Source: Methanobacterium alkalithermotolerans (GTDB lineage: Archaea > Methanobacteriota > Methanobacteria > Methanobacteriales > Methanobacteriaceae). Taken from it: a stretch of 64,000 bases of DNA. The DNA is taken from NCBI RefSeq assembly GCF_018141185.1, contig NZ_CP058560.1, positions 1,550,001 to 1,614,000 of the forward strand, given 5' to 3'. The notes below the pieces were generated by a model that was given only the letters and a program-made list of their open reading frames with translations, had not been told where the DNA came from and did not search any database. The position numbers and the translations under genes are program-made. Position 1 is the stretch's first letter; every line of letters begins with the position of its first letter. Positions 41,725 through 50,484 of this stretch are shown piece by piece.

Positions 41725-42327
41725 ATGGAAATTATTAATATTCAAGCTCAAAATCCAGATAAAGAAAAAACAGCACGGGCCATTGAAGTTTTAAAGCAGG
41801 GTGGAATTGTTTTGTATCCTACTGATACTATTTATGGCCTTGGCGTTGATATAAACAATGAAAATGCCATAAAAAAATTGTATTCACTAAAAAAACGGCC
41901 ATTTAATAAGCCGGTTTCGATATGTATTTCTGATGTAGCTGAAATGTCTAAATTTGCACATATCAATCCCGGCATTCAAAAAACTGTATCTAAACTTTTA
42001 CCTGGCCCTTTTACCATAATTTTGAAAAAAAAATCATCAATTTCTTCACTACTTACAGCAGGAAGTGAAAAAATTGGAATAAGAATTCCAGATATTAATT
42101 TATGTCATGATTTATGTCTGGAATTTCCCATAACATCTACCAGTGCAAATATTTCCGGCTTAAATCCAGAAAAATCTATTGAGGGAATAAGATATCAATT
42201 AGGTGATAAAATAGATCTCATATTGAATGCAGGACCTTTGAAGAATAATCAACCCTCCACTGTAATCGATTTTACTTTAAACCCTCCTCAAATTTTAAGG
42301 CAGGGAGCAGGGAAATATCCGATTTAA
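41725..42327 (+). CDS. Threonylcarbamoyl-AMP synthase (Sua5/YrdC family)
   Basis: This 200-residue protein is a YrdC domain: GGIVLYPTDTIYGLGVDI, LKKRPFNKPVSICISD, LPGPFTIIL, IGIRIPD and ITSTSANISG. It makes threonylcarbamoyl-AMP from Thr, bicarbonate and ATP, the first step of t6A37 in ANN-decoding tRNAs. It lacks the extra Sua5 domain. It is divergent from the archaetidylinositol gene with 49 nt between them. Confidence 0.92.
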   Translation: MEIINIQAQNPDKEKTARAIEVLKQGGIVLYPTDTIYGLGVDINNENAIKKLYSLKKRPFNKPVSICISDVAEMSKFAHINPGIQKTVSKLLPGPFTIILKKKSSISSLLTAGSEKIGIRIPDINLCHDLCLEFPITSTSANISGLNPEKSIEGIRYQLGDKIDLILNAGPLKNNQPSTVIDFTLNPPQILRQGAGKYPI

Positions 42328-42469
42328 TGAACTTAAAAGACATGACTATCAGTTAGGGAATAATAAACTATAATAATAATTTTAATACTAAGTATTAACA
42401 ATATATCTTGCTTTATAAAAATTAAAAATCATAAGAAATCCTAATTAAAATAAATCTTCTGAGGAAATC

Positions 42470-43177
42470 ATGAAACTTTTATCTAATATCAAAAAATCAT
42501 CTAAAATTCAGACCGGATGTTCCATTGATAGTATATTAGGGGGAGGGGTTGAAAAAGGGAATTTAACTCAATTTTACGGTCCTCCTGGCTCGGGAAAGAC
42601 GAACATAGCTCTTAAATTAGCGGTTCAGAGTGCTAAAAATGGGGGTAAAGTGATTTATGTGGATACTGAGGGAGGTATTTCCATAGAAAGAATAAAACAA
42701 ATTTCGGGAGATGATTTTGAAAATATAGCACCTAAAATTGTGGTTTTTGAGCCCACATCCTTTGCAGAACAGGATGAAACTCTTAGAAAAATAGATTCCA
42801 TAATGGAAAACCAGGGCGAAGAATTTGATTTAATAATTCTGGATTCAGCTGTTGCGTTATATAGATTAAAAGATGGAGAATCCTCTAAACTGAACCGTGA
42901 TCTGGGCAAGCAAATGGCATCACTTTCTAGAATTGCCCGAAAACATGATCTGGCGGTTGTTTTAACCAATCAGATTTATTCTCTTTTTGATGGAGAAGGT
43001 AACGGAGTCCCTGAACCGGTGGGGGGAACTATTCTGAAGTACTGGAGCAAAATAATTGTTGAACTTACTAAAGGAGATATTATCGGAGAAAGATGCGCAA
43101 CTCTTAAAAGGCATAAAAGCAGGGTTGAAGGTATAAAAACTCGATTCAGAATTGTGGATAAAGGTTTGGGTAGTTAA
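42470..43177 (+). CDS. radB: DNA repair and recombination protein RadB
   Basis: RadB is the euryarchaeal RecA/Rad51 paralogue that modulates RadA in recombination. The 235-residue protein has GGGVEKGNLTQFYGPPGSGKTNIAL (Walker A), VIYVDTEGGIS, LIILDSAVALYRL (Walker B) and LAVVLTNQIYS. The N-terminal helix-hairpin-helix domain of RadA is missing, as expected. TGAGGAAATC precedes the ATG. The 333-bp gap downstream contains TATA-like stretches and a few slightly GC-richer bases, but no recognisable gene. Confidence 0.95.
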   Translation: MKLLSNIKKSSKIQTGCSIDSILGGGVEKGNLTQFYGPPGSGKTNIALKLAVQSAKNGGKVIYVDTEGGISIERIKQISGDDFENIAPKIVVFEPTSFAEQDETLRKIDSIMENQGEEFDLIILDSAVALYRLKDGESSKLNRDLGKQMASLSRIARKHDLAVVLTNQIYSLFDGEGNGVPEPVGGTILKYWSKIIVELTKGDIIGERCATLKRHKSRVEGIKTRFRIVDKGLGS

Positions 43178-43510
43178 ATTATACTAAATAGTTTTTTTAG
43201 TAATCATAGTCTCTATAATTAATAATTTTTTTCTTTGTACCAGAATAAGGGCAGGATACAGATGAGGGTCCTAAATTTTATTAAGGGGTGGGATAAATAT
43301 TCAATATAATTATAAAGATTCAAAATCAGTAATCATTTTTTATGAGGCAATCTTACTCGTAAAAAAAAATATTAATGATAACTTATTTGAATAATTTACC
43401 GGTATTATTAAAGTTTGAAGCCCCTTAACTGTTTTGAGCCAAACTTTATATTTTAAAATTTATCAGAGTATGTTAATTTGATTGCACTTAGAACCTGAAT
43501 ATGTGATAAA

Positions 43511-44668
43511 ATGATTTCACCTAAAAAATATGCCAAGGCTGCTAAAATACCGCCTAAAGGATTTAAAACATCTAATGATTTTTTTAATTACGTTTTCAAA
43601 GATAAAGAAATGATATGGATGGGTCAAAATACCAATCATCTCCATCAGGATAATAAAATTAATGATGCTATGATTGATTGTGTTGAGAGCCGTGAATATT
43701 GCAAATACCCTCCACCTGAAGGGTTTCCAGAGCTAAAAGATTTAGTATTAAATGACCTGGGTTTGCAAGATGATTTTGAAATCCTGATTACTGCAGGGGG
43801 AACAGAGTCTCTTTATCTGTGCATTAATAACATCCTGGAACCAGAAAATAACATGATTACCTGTGACCCGGGTTATCTGATTATTGATAATTTTGCCAGC
43901 AGGTTTGCAGATCAGGTCATATCTGTACCTATTTACCATAAGGAATGCAACTATAAATTAACCCCACAACTCGTTAAAGAGAACATGGATGAGAATACTA
44001 AACTCATTTCTCTTATAGACCCCTTGAATCCATTAGGGTCCTCTTATACTAAGGATGAGATAAAAGAATTTGCTAAAATAGCACAGGAAAATGACATATA
44101 TCTCTTACACGACATAACCTATCGGGACTTTTCCCGGGAACATCACCTTGTGGCCAAATACGCTCCAGAACACACTATAACTATTTATAGCTTTTCAAAA
44201 ATATTTGGAATGGCCGGCCTTAGAATAGGAGGAATTATTGCCACTCCCGATGTACTAAACTCTGTACGGAGTATACTGATAAATGACCTGGGGACCAATG
44301 TAATTTCTCAAGCAGGGGCAATAGCTGCTCTTAAATCCAAGCAGGAATGGATTGATGATATAAAAAATCAGACTCGAAAAAACCAGGATATTATAAAAAA
44401 AGCTGTTGATCAAGTTGAAGGCGCATTTTTACCAGTTTATCCTTCTGATGGTAATATGATAGCCATAGATTTGAAAGAAACAGGAATAGACCCTCAAGTA
44501 ATGGCTGACTACTTAATTGATAAAAAAATTTTTATTCGCCAGGGTGCCTACACCAGTAAGTTATTTGGGGACCGCTATATCCGCATAAGTTTTTCAGTTC
44601 CAGAATACCAGGTAAAAATATTTGCTGAAAAGTTTATAGAAGCCTGTGACAGATTAAGGCCCCTTTAA
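43511..44668 (+). CDS. PLP-dependent class I/II aminotransferase
   Basis: This 385-residue protein shows the fold type I features: YPPPEGFPELKDLVL, LITAGGTESLYLCINNIL, SLIDPLNPLGSSYTKDEIKEFAK, LLHDITYRDFSR and the PLP lysine in IYSFSKIFGMAGLRIGGI, with a C-terminal arginine in RYIRISFSVPE. The amino acid substrate cannot be told from sequence. GTGAT precedes the ATG. A strong hairpin covers its stop codon. Confidence 0.88.
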   Translation: MISPKKYAKAAKIPPKGFKTSNDFFNYVFKDKEMIWMGQNTNHLHQDNKINDAMIDCVESREYCKYPPPEGFPELKDLVLNDLGLQDDFEILITAGGTESLYLCINNILEPENNMITCDPGYLIIDNFASRFADQVISVPIYHKECNYKLTPQLVKENMDENTKLISLIDPLNPLGSSYTKDEIKEFAKIAQENDIYLLHDITYRDFSREHHLVAKYAPEHTITIYSFSKIFGMAGLRIGGIIATPDVLNSVRSILINDLGTNVISQAGAIAALKSKQEWIDDIKNQTRKNQDIIKKAVDQVEGAFLPVYPSDGNMIAIDLKETGIDPQVMADYLIDKKIFIRQGAYTSKLFGDRYIRISFSVPEYQVKIFAEKFIEACDRLRPL

Positions 44669-44692
44669 TTATTAAAGGGCCGAATTTTTTAT
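44658..44692 (+). terminator. Intrinsic-type hairpin and T tract after the aminotransferase gene
   Basis: GGCCCCTTTAAT (44658-44669) and ATTAAAGGGCC (44671-44681) form a strong stem with one bulged C, overlapping the stop codon and followed by GAATTTTTTATTTT. It looks like a bacterial-style terminator, which is less common in archaea. Confidence 0.55.
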
Positions 44693-44804
44693 TTTAAACT
44701 TCTTTAGTCACTTTTTTTAAATTTTTAATAGACTGCTTTTTTTTAAAAAATTAATAGATTTATAATTAAATAGAACGGAATTTAAGAGATATCAGATTAA
44801 AAGA

Positions 44805-46583
44805 TTATTCATCTTTTAAATAGTAATATTCTCCTATTTCTTTTTGATTACGGTCCAGATAACTATCTAACTTGTTAACACGTGGTCTTCTGGTTTCTTT
44901 GTCTCTACGGAAGGTTATACCCACATCTTTAAGGAAACTATTCATGGAAGATCTAAGTTCAGTTGGTTTAGTGGCATGTCCCTCCTGGCCGGGAGTCCCG
45001 TAAAATACCATCGCCCTATCTGAAATATAGTCAATAAATACTATGTCGTGATCAACAATAATTGAGGCTGCATGTCGGTTTTCAATAATCTTTCTGATGG
45101 CTCTTGCAGTTACCAGACGTTGCTCAACATCTAAAAAGGCAGTGGGCTCATCAAAAAGATACACTTCCGCTGGTTTAGAAAGAGTAGTGGCCACTGATAG
45201 CCGCTGTAATTCGCCTCCACTCAAATCTTTTACTTTTTTTTCTAAAATTTCTTCAATGGCAAATGGGCGCATTATTTCACTTTTAAAAATATTGGTTCCA
45301 TAGGTGGGGGCATGGGTGTATAAAAATTCTTCCACACTTCCTTCAAATTCTGAATCCAGATACTGTGGTTTGTAGGATATGGTGACTTTCTTTTTTATCT
45401 TTCCAGCATCAGGTTTTATCACTTCTGCCAGCATTTTAGCAAAGGTAGTTTTCCCAATACCATTAGGCCCAAATGCAGTAACTATCTCGTTATAATAAAT
45501 TTCACCTTCTTCGGCATCAAGTTTAAATCCATCATATGATTTTTTCAAAGAGGAGTAATCTGCTATAACCTGTCCTTCTCCTTCCGGGGTAGGGGGTCGG
45601 ACTTCAAATTCAATGGCCCGCTTTCTAAATCTAACATTTTCTTCTCTAAGGAATCCGTTTATATATGCATTGATTCCCACCCGGACTCCTCTCAAGTGAG
45701 AAACAACACCATATCCTCCTGATTGACCATATAAAACATGAACATAATCTGAAATAGCATCAAGAGCTGCTAAATCGTGTTCTATGACCATAACTGACTT
45801 TCCTTCATTTGTCAATTCTCTTATAACTTTAACTGCATTCAGGCGCTGTCTCACATCCAGCCAGGAGGTTGGTTCGTCAAAATAATAGAAATCAGCATCT
45901 TTTAAAACAGCGGCGGCTATGGCTATTCTTTGCAGTTCTCCACCACTTAACTTGGATAATTCACGATCCATTATAGGCTTTATATCCAGAGTTTTAACTA
46001 CACTTTCCAGGGCTCCCCTTTCATCTACCTGTTCTAGTAAATTTCTTACCTCACCTTTAACATATCGAGGTAACAGGTCTACCATCTGGGGTTTATGCAC
46101 CACTTTTATCTGGCCTTTTGATAATTTATTAAAATAGTTCTGTAGTTGTGATCCTTTAAAATAATTGATAATATTCTCCCAGGAGGATTCTTCTTCATAA
46201 TTACCTAGATTGGGTATCATCTCTCCGGATAATATGCGGATAATTGTTGATTTTCCAATACCATTCGGCCCTAAAATACCCACCACTGATCCGGGATTGA
46301 TAGTGGGCAAACCAAATAATTGAAACATATTTTGCCCATAGCGATGAATGGGATCTTCTAAAGCTTCTGGAAGATTAATAATATCCACCGCATTAAAGGG
46401 ACATCTTTTAGTACAGATACCACAACCGGAACACAGTTCTTCAGATATAATTGGCTTTTTTGTTTTTTCATCAATTACAATGGTATCCTCTTCCATCCGT
46501 ACTCCGGGACAGTATTCAATGCATACATAGTTACATTTTTTGGGTTGACATCTATCATGGTCTAATATGGAAATTCTACTCAA
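44805..46583 (-). CDS. Ribosome biogenesis/recycling ATPase RLI (ABCE1)
   Basis: ABCE1 splits ribosomes after termination or pelota-mediated rescue. The protein has the N-terminal double Fe-S domain (CQPKKCNYVCIEYCPG and CSGCGICTKRCP), the first ABC domain (GILGPNGIGKSTIIRIL, LSGGELQRIAIAAAV, YFDEPTSWLD) and the second (TAFGPNGIGKTTFAKML, LSGGELQRLSVATTL, YLFDEPTAFLD). The open frame starts upstream at ATG 46604. The TTG at 46583 gives the usual N-terminus (residues SRISILDHDRC following the initiator) and has GGTGAT seven nt upstream, so it is chosen, yielding 592 residues. Confidence 0.95.
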   Translation of the reverse strand: MSRISILDHDRCQPKKCNYVCIEYCPGVRMEEDTIVIDEKTKKPIISEELCSGCGICTKRCPFNAVDIINLPEALEDPIHRYGQNMFQLFGLPTINPGSVVGILGPNGIGKSTIIRILSGEMIPNLGNYEEESSWENIINYFKGSQLQNYFNKLSKGQIKVVHKPQMVDLLPRYVKGEVRNLLEQVDERGALESVVKTLDIKPIMDRELSKLSGGELQRIAIAAAVLKDADFYYFDEPTSWLDVRQRLNAVKVIRELTNEGKSVMVIEHDLAALDAISDYVHVLYGQSGGYGVVSHLRGVRVGINAYINGFLREENVRFRKRAIEFEVRPPTPEGEGQVIADYSSLKKSYDGFKLDAEEGEIYYNEIVTAFGPNGIGKTTFAKMLAEVIKPDAGKIKKKVTISYKPQYLDSEFEGSVEEFLYTHAPTYGTNIFKSEIMRPFAIEEILEKKVKDLSGGELQRLSVATTLSKPAEVYLFDEPTAFLDVEQRLVTARAIRKIIENRHAASIIVDHDIVFIDYISDRAMVFYGTPGQEGHATKPTELRSSMNSFLKDVGITFRRDKETRRPRVNKLDSYLDRNQKEIGEYYYLKDE

Positions 46584-46966
46584 CTTTATCACCGGTAAAA
46601 TCAAATAAAGTAATCAGGAAAACAATATTTTGAATCCTTTAATTATTTTAATATATAATTAATTTACTAAAATTCCATTACAATGAAAATCTTTCTAAAT
46701 TCATTTTAAAGATATAATTTTATTCTTATTAGTACTAGGAGATTACATCACTAATTAGTTTATCTAATCAGAAGGTTAATTAATATGATTATGTCTTTAA
46801 ATCATAATATGTGTATAGGGTATGCTTTAGGTTAGTTAATTTCAAAATTAAAAAAGTGATAATATTTACAGACTAAATCTTAATTTTTAATCCTATTAAA
46901 ACAAGCAAAATTAATATTAGAAGACTAATAACTTAAAAATAGAAAAAAGAAATGGGTAGAATTAGC

Positions 46967-47173
46967 TTAAACTTTTTTAACAGCTAATTCGATATCTGAT
47001 GCTTTAACAGTCTTTCTACCAGCGTGCTTTGCTAGTTTAACAGCTTCTAAAGCTAAGTTTTCGCCCATTTCTTCTAAAGCTTTTGCCAAAGCTTCTCTTG
47101 CATCATCACTTATTCTCATGGCACCGGCGTTTTTTATGATTCTCCCGACTGGTGCTATAGGTAATTCAGCCAT
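46967..47173 (-). CDS. Archaeal histone (HMf family)
   Basis: The 68-residue protein is a minimal histone fold: AELPIAPVGRIIKNAGAMRISDD at the N-terminus and TVKASDIELAVKKV at the end. HMf-like histones wrap DNA in hypernucleosomes. GAGGTGATAT precedes the ATG, and ATAAATTTAAATAG at 47207-47220 is the likely TATA region. The 383-bp gap to RLI is AT-rich without recognisable features. Confidence 0.97.
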   Translation of the reverse strand: MAELPIAPVGRIIKNAGAMRISDDAREALAKALEEMGENLALEAVKLAKHAGRKTVKASDIELAVKKV

Positions 47174-47257
47174 AATATCACCTCAATTTAATCTGATACT
47201 CCATACTATTTAAATTTATCGTTTTTTTGGGCATCATCGTGACCTATATCTGGTTTC

Positions 47258-47292
47258 TGACACCATGAAATGTGTGTATTTGATGGGTGTCA
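47258..47292. repeat. Inverted repeat in a GC-rich intergenic block
   Basis: TGACACC (47258-47264) pairs with GGTGTCA (47286-47292), extended by AT/AT after a bulge. The surrounding 47228-47315 is distinctly more GC-rich than its flanks. It lies between the divergent histone and pth2 genes and could be an unannotated RNA or operator. Confidence 0.4.
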
Positions 47293-47438
47293 CCCGCGAC
47301 ATCCAGTTGTTAGTTAGAATTAATTTAAATTTATATTCTACATTTTATACTCCCGATAGATATCTGTATAAAAAATTAATATGCCATAATCTTCAAATAA
47401 GGATATAGAAAAATTTCTATTTTTTAAAAGGTGTAATA

Positions 47439-47780
47439 ATGAAACAAGTCATAATCATGAGAAGCGATCTGAATATGAGTCGTGGTAAAATAGCTGCCCA
47501 GGCATGCCATGCCTCATTGGGGTCATTTAAAAAAAGTGAATCTTCAAAATTAAAAAAATGGGAAAAAGAAGGCGAAAAAAAGGTAGTACTCAAAGTTGGT
47601 AGTCTAGAAGACCTTTATGAGATCTATGAAATAGCCAAAAAGAGCGATGCAGCTATTTATTTGGTTAAGGATGCAGGGCATACGGAAATACCAAGCTCAA
47701 CTGTTACCTGTTTGGGAATTGGCCCGGATGATGATGAAAAAATAGATAAAATAACAGGGGACTTGAAGCTACTTAAATGA
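47439..47780 (+). CDS. pth2: Peptidyl-tRNA hydrolase (Pth2 type)
   Basis: Pth2 releases tRNA from peptidyl-tRNA dropped from the ribosome. The 113-residue protein has MKQVIIMRSDLNMSRGKIAAQACHASLGS and AGHTEIPSSTVTCLGIGPDDD, diagnostic of the archaeal/eukaryotic enzyme. AAGGTGTAATA precedes the ATG. Confidence 0.96.
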   Translation: MKQVIIMRSDLNMSRGKIAAQACHASLGSFKKSESSKLKKWEKEGEKKVVLKVGSLEDLYEIYEIAKKSDAAIYLVKDAGHTEIPSSTVTCLGIGPDDDEKIDKITGDLKLLK

Positions 47781-47873
47781 CGATAAAATATAATTCAATG
47801 TGGGGCCATGTCTACAATTAATTATAATATCTATTTTTATTTTAAGCAAAGATTTTTTTGATGGAGGTATTTA

Positions 47874-48530
47874 ATGGAATGGGTGGTAAAAGTCGGTGGA
47901 AGTCTTTTTCCTGAAAATGCAATTAAACTACTTCATGCCCTGGAAGGAAAGGAGGTAATGATAATTTGTGGCGGGGGCAATTTCGCCAACATGATCAGAG
48001 ATTATAACCAGGAATTAAAATTTTCAGATGATGCTTCCCACGAAGCGGCAATTTTATGCATGGATATCATGGGAAAGCTTTTAGCAGATAAGGTACCTGG
48101 CGCCCAATCATCAGATAATCTTAATCAGGTTAATAGGATACTGAAAAATAATAAAATCCCGGTATTTCTCCCTTCCAGACTAATTCATTATTTGGATCCA
48201 TTGGAACATTCCTGGAATGTTACCTCTGATTCAATTTCAGTTTATATTTCTCACATTTTACAAGCAAAACTTTTAATAGCAACAGATGTAGATGGTATAT
48301 ATACCCGAAAACCATCTTTCAAAGATGCTGAATTTATTAATGAAATAAGTGCTAAAAAACTACTATCTTTTGGTGAAACATCAGTTGATACTGCTTTGAG
48401 TGAGCTTTTAATCAATTTCGGGTCTAATTGTTACGTGGTAAATGGAAAATACCCTGAAAGGGCTCTCTCTATTATTGAAGGCAGATTTAGCAAAAAAAAT
48501 ATACAATATACCCTTGTTAGAGGTGATTAA
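47874..48530 (+). CDS. Amino acid kinase family protein, likely MfnE (methanofuran biosynthesis)
   Basis: The 218-residue protein belongs to the amino-acid-kinase fold: VVKVGGSLFPENA, MIICGGGNFAN and KLLIATDVDGIYTRKP. MfnE of M. jannaschii, which phosphorylates [5-(aminomethyl)furan-3-yl]methyl phosphate in methanofuran synthesis, is of this type and similar length. The assignment is by resemblance; other archaeal kinases such as acetylglutamate or isopentenyl phosphate kinase are longer. It ends directly before the zinc-ribbon gene with no gap. Confidence 0.72.
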   Translation: MEWVVKVGGSLFPENAIKLLHALEGKEVMIICGGGNFANMIRDYNQELKFSDDASHEAAILCMDIMGKLLADKVPGAQSSDNLNQVNRILKNNKIPVFLPSRLIHYLDPLEHSWNVTSDSISVYISHILQAKLLIATDVDGIYTRKPSFKDAEFINEISAKKLLSFGETSVDTALSELLINFGSNCYVVNGKYPERALSIIEGRFSKKNIQYTLVRGD

Positions 48531-48692
48531 ATGGAAAAAATAGAGTGTACATCATGCAAACAAGAAATACCTCTGGTAGAACCTTATGTTAAATTTGAAT
48601 GTCCGACCTGTGAAGAAATGATCTATCGCTGTGAAAAATGCCGCACATTTGCCCATATATATCATTGTAAATGCGGATTCACCGGACCTTAA
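48531..48692 (+). CDS. Small zinc-ribbon protein (53 aa)
   Basis: The ATG follows the preceding stop directly, with AGGTGATTAA upstream. The 53-residue product has four CxxC-type pairs: CTSC, CPTC, CEKC and CKCG, with conserved HIYHC, resembling the double zinc-ribbon HVO_2753 family of small archaeal proteins with roles in RNA or protein contacts. The function is unknown. It is likely co-translated with the MfnE-like kinase. Confidence 0.85.
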   Translation: MEKIECTSCKQEIPLVEPYVKFECPTCEEMIYRCEKCRTFAHIYHCKCGFTGP

Positions 48693-48761
48693 TCTTAGAA
48701 TTTATAATAAAGGATTTAAAATCCTGTAAATCTATTTTTTGCATTCTGATTTTCATACTAT

Positions 48762-48850
48762 AAATTTATATAGTATTAAATACACATTAAGTATTACTCA
48801 AGTGACATATATTAATACTAATTGAGTAATTTTATGCATTATAGAATGCA
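48762..48850 (+). promoter_or_regulatory. Upstream region of aEF1-beta gene with three inverted repeats
   Basis: ATACTATA/TATAGTAT (about 48758-48779), ATTACTCAA/TTGAGTAAT (48793-48801 and 48822-48830) and TGCATT/AATGCA (48835-48840 and 48845-48850) are stacked in the 197-bp gap before the gene. GGAGG serves the start. TATA-like sequences fall within these repeats. Which of them are operator sites is unknown. Confidence 0.4.
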
Positions 48851-48889
48851 AATAAGGATTAAAAATTCAATTTAATTGGAGGTTAAATC

Positions 48890-49159
48890 ATGGGAGATGT
48901 AGTTGCTACCATTAAATTAATGCCCGAGAGTCCGGAAGTGGATCTCGAAAATATAAAAAAGAACATTGAAGATTCTATGCCTGAAAAAGCTGAATTACAT
49001 AAGATAGAAGAAGAACCTATTGCTTTTGGTCTGGTTGCTTTGAATGTAATCGTTGTAGTGGGAGATGCTGAAGGTGGAACTGAAGCAGTAGAAGAAAACC
49101 TATCAAAAATTAATGATGTGGGCAATGTAGAAGTAACTGATATTCGACGACTCATGTAA
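48890..49159 (+). CDS. ef1b: Elongation factor 1-beta
   Basis: aEF1-beta is the guanine-nucleotide exchange factor for aEF1-alpha. The 89-residue protein, beginning GDVVATIKLMPESPEVDLE, is the archaeal ferredoxin-like exchange domain with EEEPIAFGLVALNVIVVV and a C-terminal beta-strand. GGAGGTTAAATC precedes the ATG. Confidence 0.95.
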   Translation: MGDVVATIKLMPESPEVDLENIKKNIEDSMPEKAELHKIEEEPIAFGLVALNVIVVVGDAEGGTEAVEENLSKINDVGNVEVTDIRRLM

Positions 49160-49161
49160 GG

Positions 49162-50418
49162 GTGAGGCCTATTTTTGATCTCATCCTGGCATGTTTTGCC
49201 GGAATTTTTTGTGGTGCGATCACCGGCCTTATTCCCGGTATTCATGTTAATACGGCTGGTGCAATTATTTTCGCATCATCTGTTTTTCTTTTAAATAATT
49301 TTTCTCCTGAGTTTTTAGGTGTATTTCTGGCTTCAATGGCCATATCTCACGCCCTTTTAGAATTCATCCCGTCTATTTTACTGGGTGTTCCTGAAGAGTC
49401 AACGGCATTATCTGTTTTACCTGGACATAGGATGGTTTTACAGGGAAGGGCAAGAGAAGCCATTCGCCTGGTGGCGTTCGGCGGGTTTGGGGCCATATTG
49501 ATAACCATTTTATTATTGCCTCTTTTTATAATGATCTTACCTCCTTTTTACTATCTAATAAAACCTTATATCTGGATTTTACTGATTTTTGGATCATTTT
49601 ACATGATAATCAGACTCAGTAAAGATCTAAAGACTTTTTTCTGGTCTTTAGTTCTGTTCCTTTTTTCGGGAATTGTGGGTTGGGTGATGCTGGAAACCCC
49701 TATGTCTGCTAATCTTTCTTTAATGTGTCTTTTCACCGGATTTTTTGGAGTCAGTACTCTAATTTATAGCTTGAATGAGAATTCTTTTTTACCTCATCAG
49801 AACAAATTTTCAAAATTAAATTTTAATGCATCATTATTCCGGGGCATCATCTCCGGAGGAGTATCTGGCACTATTTTAGGCTTTTTGCCCGGCTTTGGAC
49901 CAGCTCAGGGAACCATAATTGCCCAGGAATTAAGTGGTGGTGGGACAGAAAATAGCACGGAGAAATTTTTAACATCCATCAGTGGCTTGAATACGGCAGA
50001 TACTTTATTTTCATTAGTAGCTATTTTTTTAATTGGAAATCCGCGTAGTGGCATCGCTGTTTATATATCTCAAATAATTCAGGATTTTACTTTAAGTCAT
50101 CTACTATTTTTTATATTTGCATCACTCACTTCTGTTTCAGTGGCACTTATCTTGTGTTTAAAAATAGGGGATTGGCTAAGTGATTCATTACAGGGAATAA
50201 ACTATAATAAACTGACCCTGGTGGCCATATCTTTGATGGTCACCATACTCATGATTTTTTCAATTCTAGAACAATCTAATATCCTTTTTATCATTTTAGC
50301 ACTTCTAACCTCCACTGCGTTAGGCTTGCTTCCCCATTATCTGGGAGTAAGTAAATCACATTTAATGGGTGTTTTGATTGTGCCGGCCATAGTTATCTAT
50401 TATATTAAGTTCCATTAG
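49162..50418 (+). CDS. TctA-family (PF01970) membrane protein
   Basis: The 418-residue protein has about eleven hydrophobic segments and begins with GIFCGAITGLIPGIHVNTAGAI, with a second FLPGFGPAQGT later; these paired G-P-G segments mark the TctA/DUF112 permease group. The bacterial members take up tricarboxylates together with TctB and TctC, which are absent here, so the substrate is unknown. It begins two bases after aEF1-beta with a GTG and no good ribosome binding site, suggesting translational coupling. Confidence 0.8.
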   Translation: MRPIFDLILACFAGIFCGAITGLIPGIHVNTAGAIIFASSVFLLNNFSPEFLGVFLASMAISHALLEFIPSILLGVPEESTALSVLPGHRMVLQGRAREAIRLVAFGGFGAILITILLLPLFIMILPPFYYLIKPYIWILLIFGSFYMIIRLSKDLKTFFWSLVLFLFSGIVGWVMLETPMSANLSLMCLFTGFFGVSTLIYSLNENSFLPHQNKFSKLNFNASLFRGIISGGVSGTILGFLPGFGPAQGTIIAQELSGGGTENSTEKFLTSISGLNTADTLFSLVAIFLIGNPRSGIAVYISQIIQDFTLSHLLFFIFASLTSVSVALILCLKIGDWLSDSLQGINYNKLTLVAISLMVTILMIFSILEQSNILFIILALLTSTALGLLPHYLGVSKSHLMGVLIVPAIVIYYIKFH

Positions 50419-50484
50419 AAAAATTAAGAGAATCAAACATTCAAAGTTTCCAGTAATTATAAAAAAATTAAAAAAATCCGGGAA

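Noticed and set aside
43178..43510. Possible C/D box RNA in the gap after radB
   Set aside because: Partial ATGA and TGA strings occur, but there is no full set of C, D', C' and D boxes; the region is AT-rich without a clear structure.
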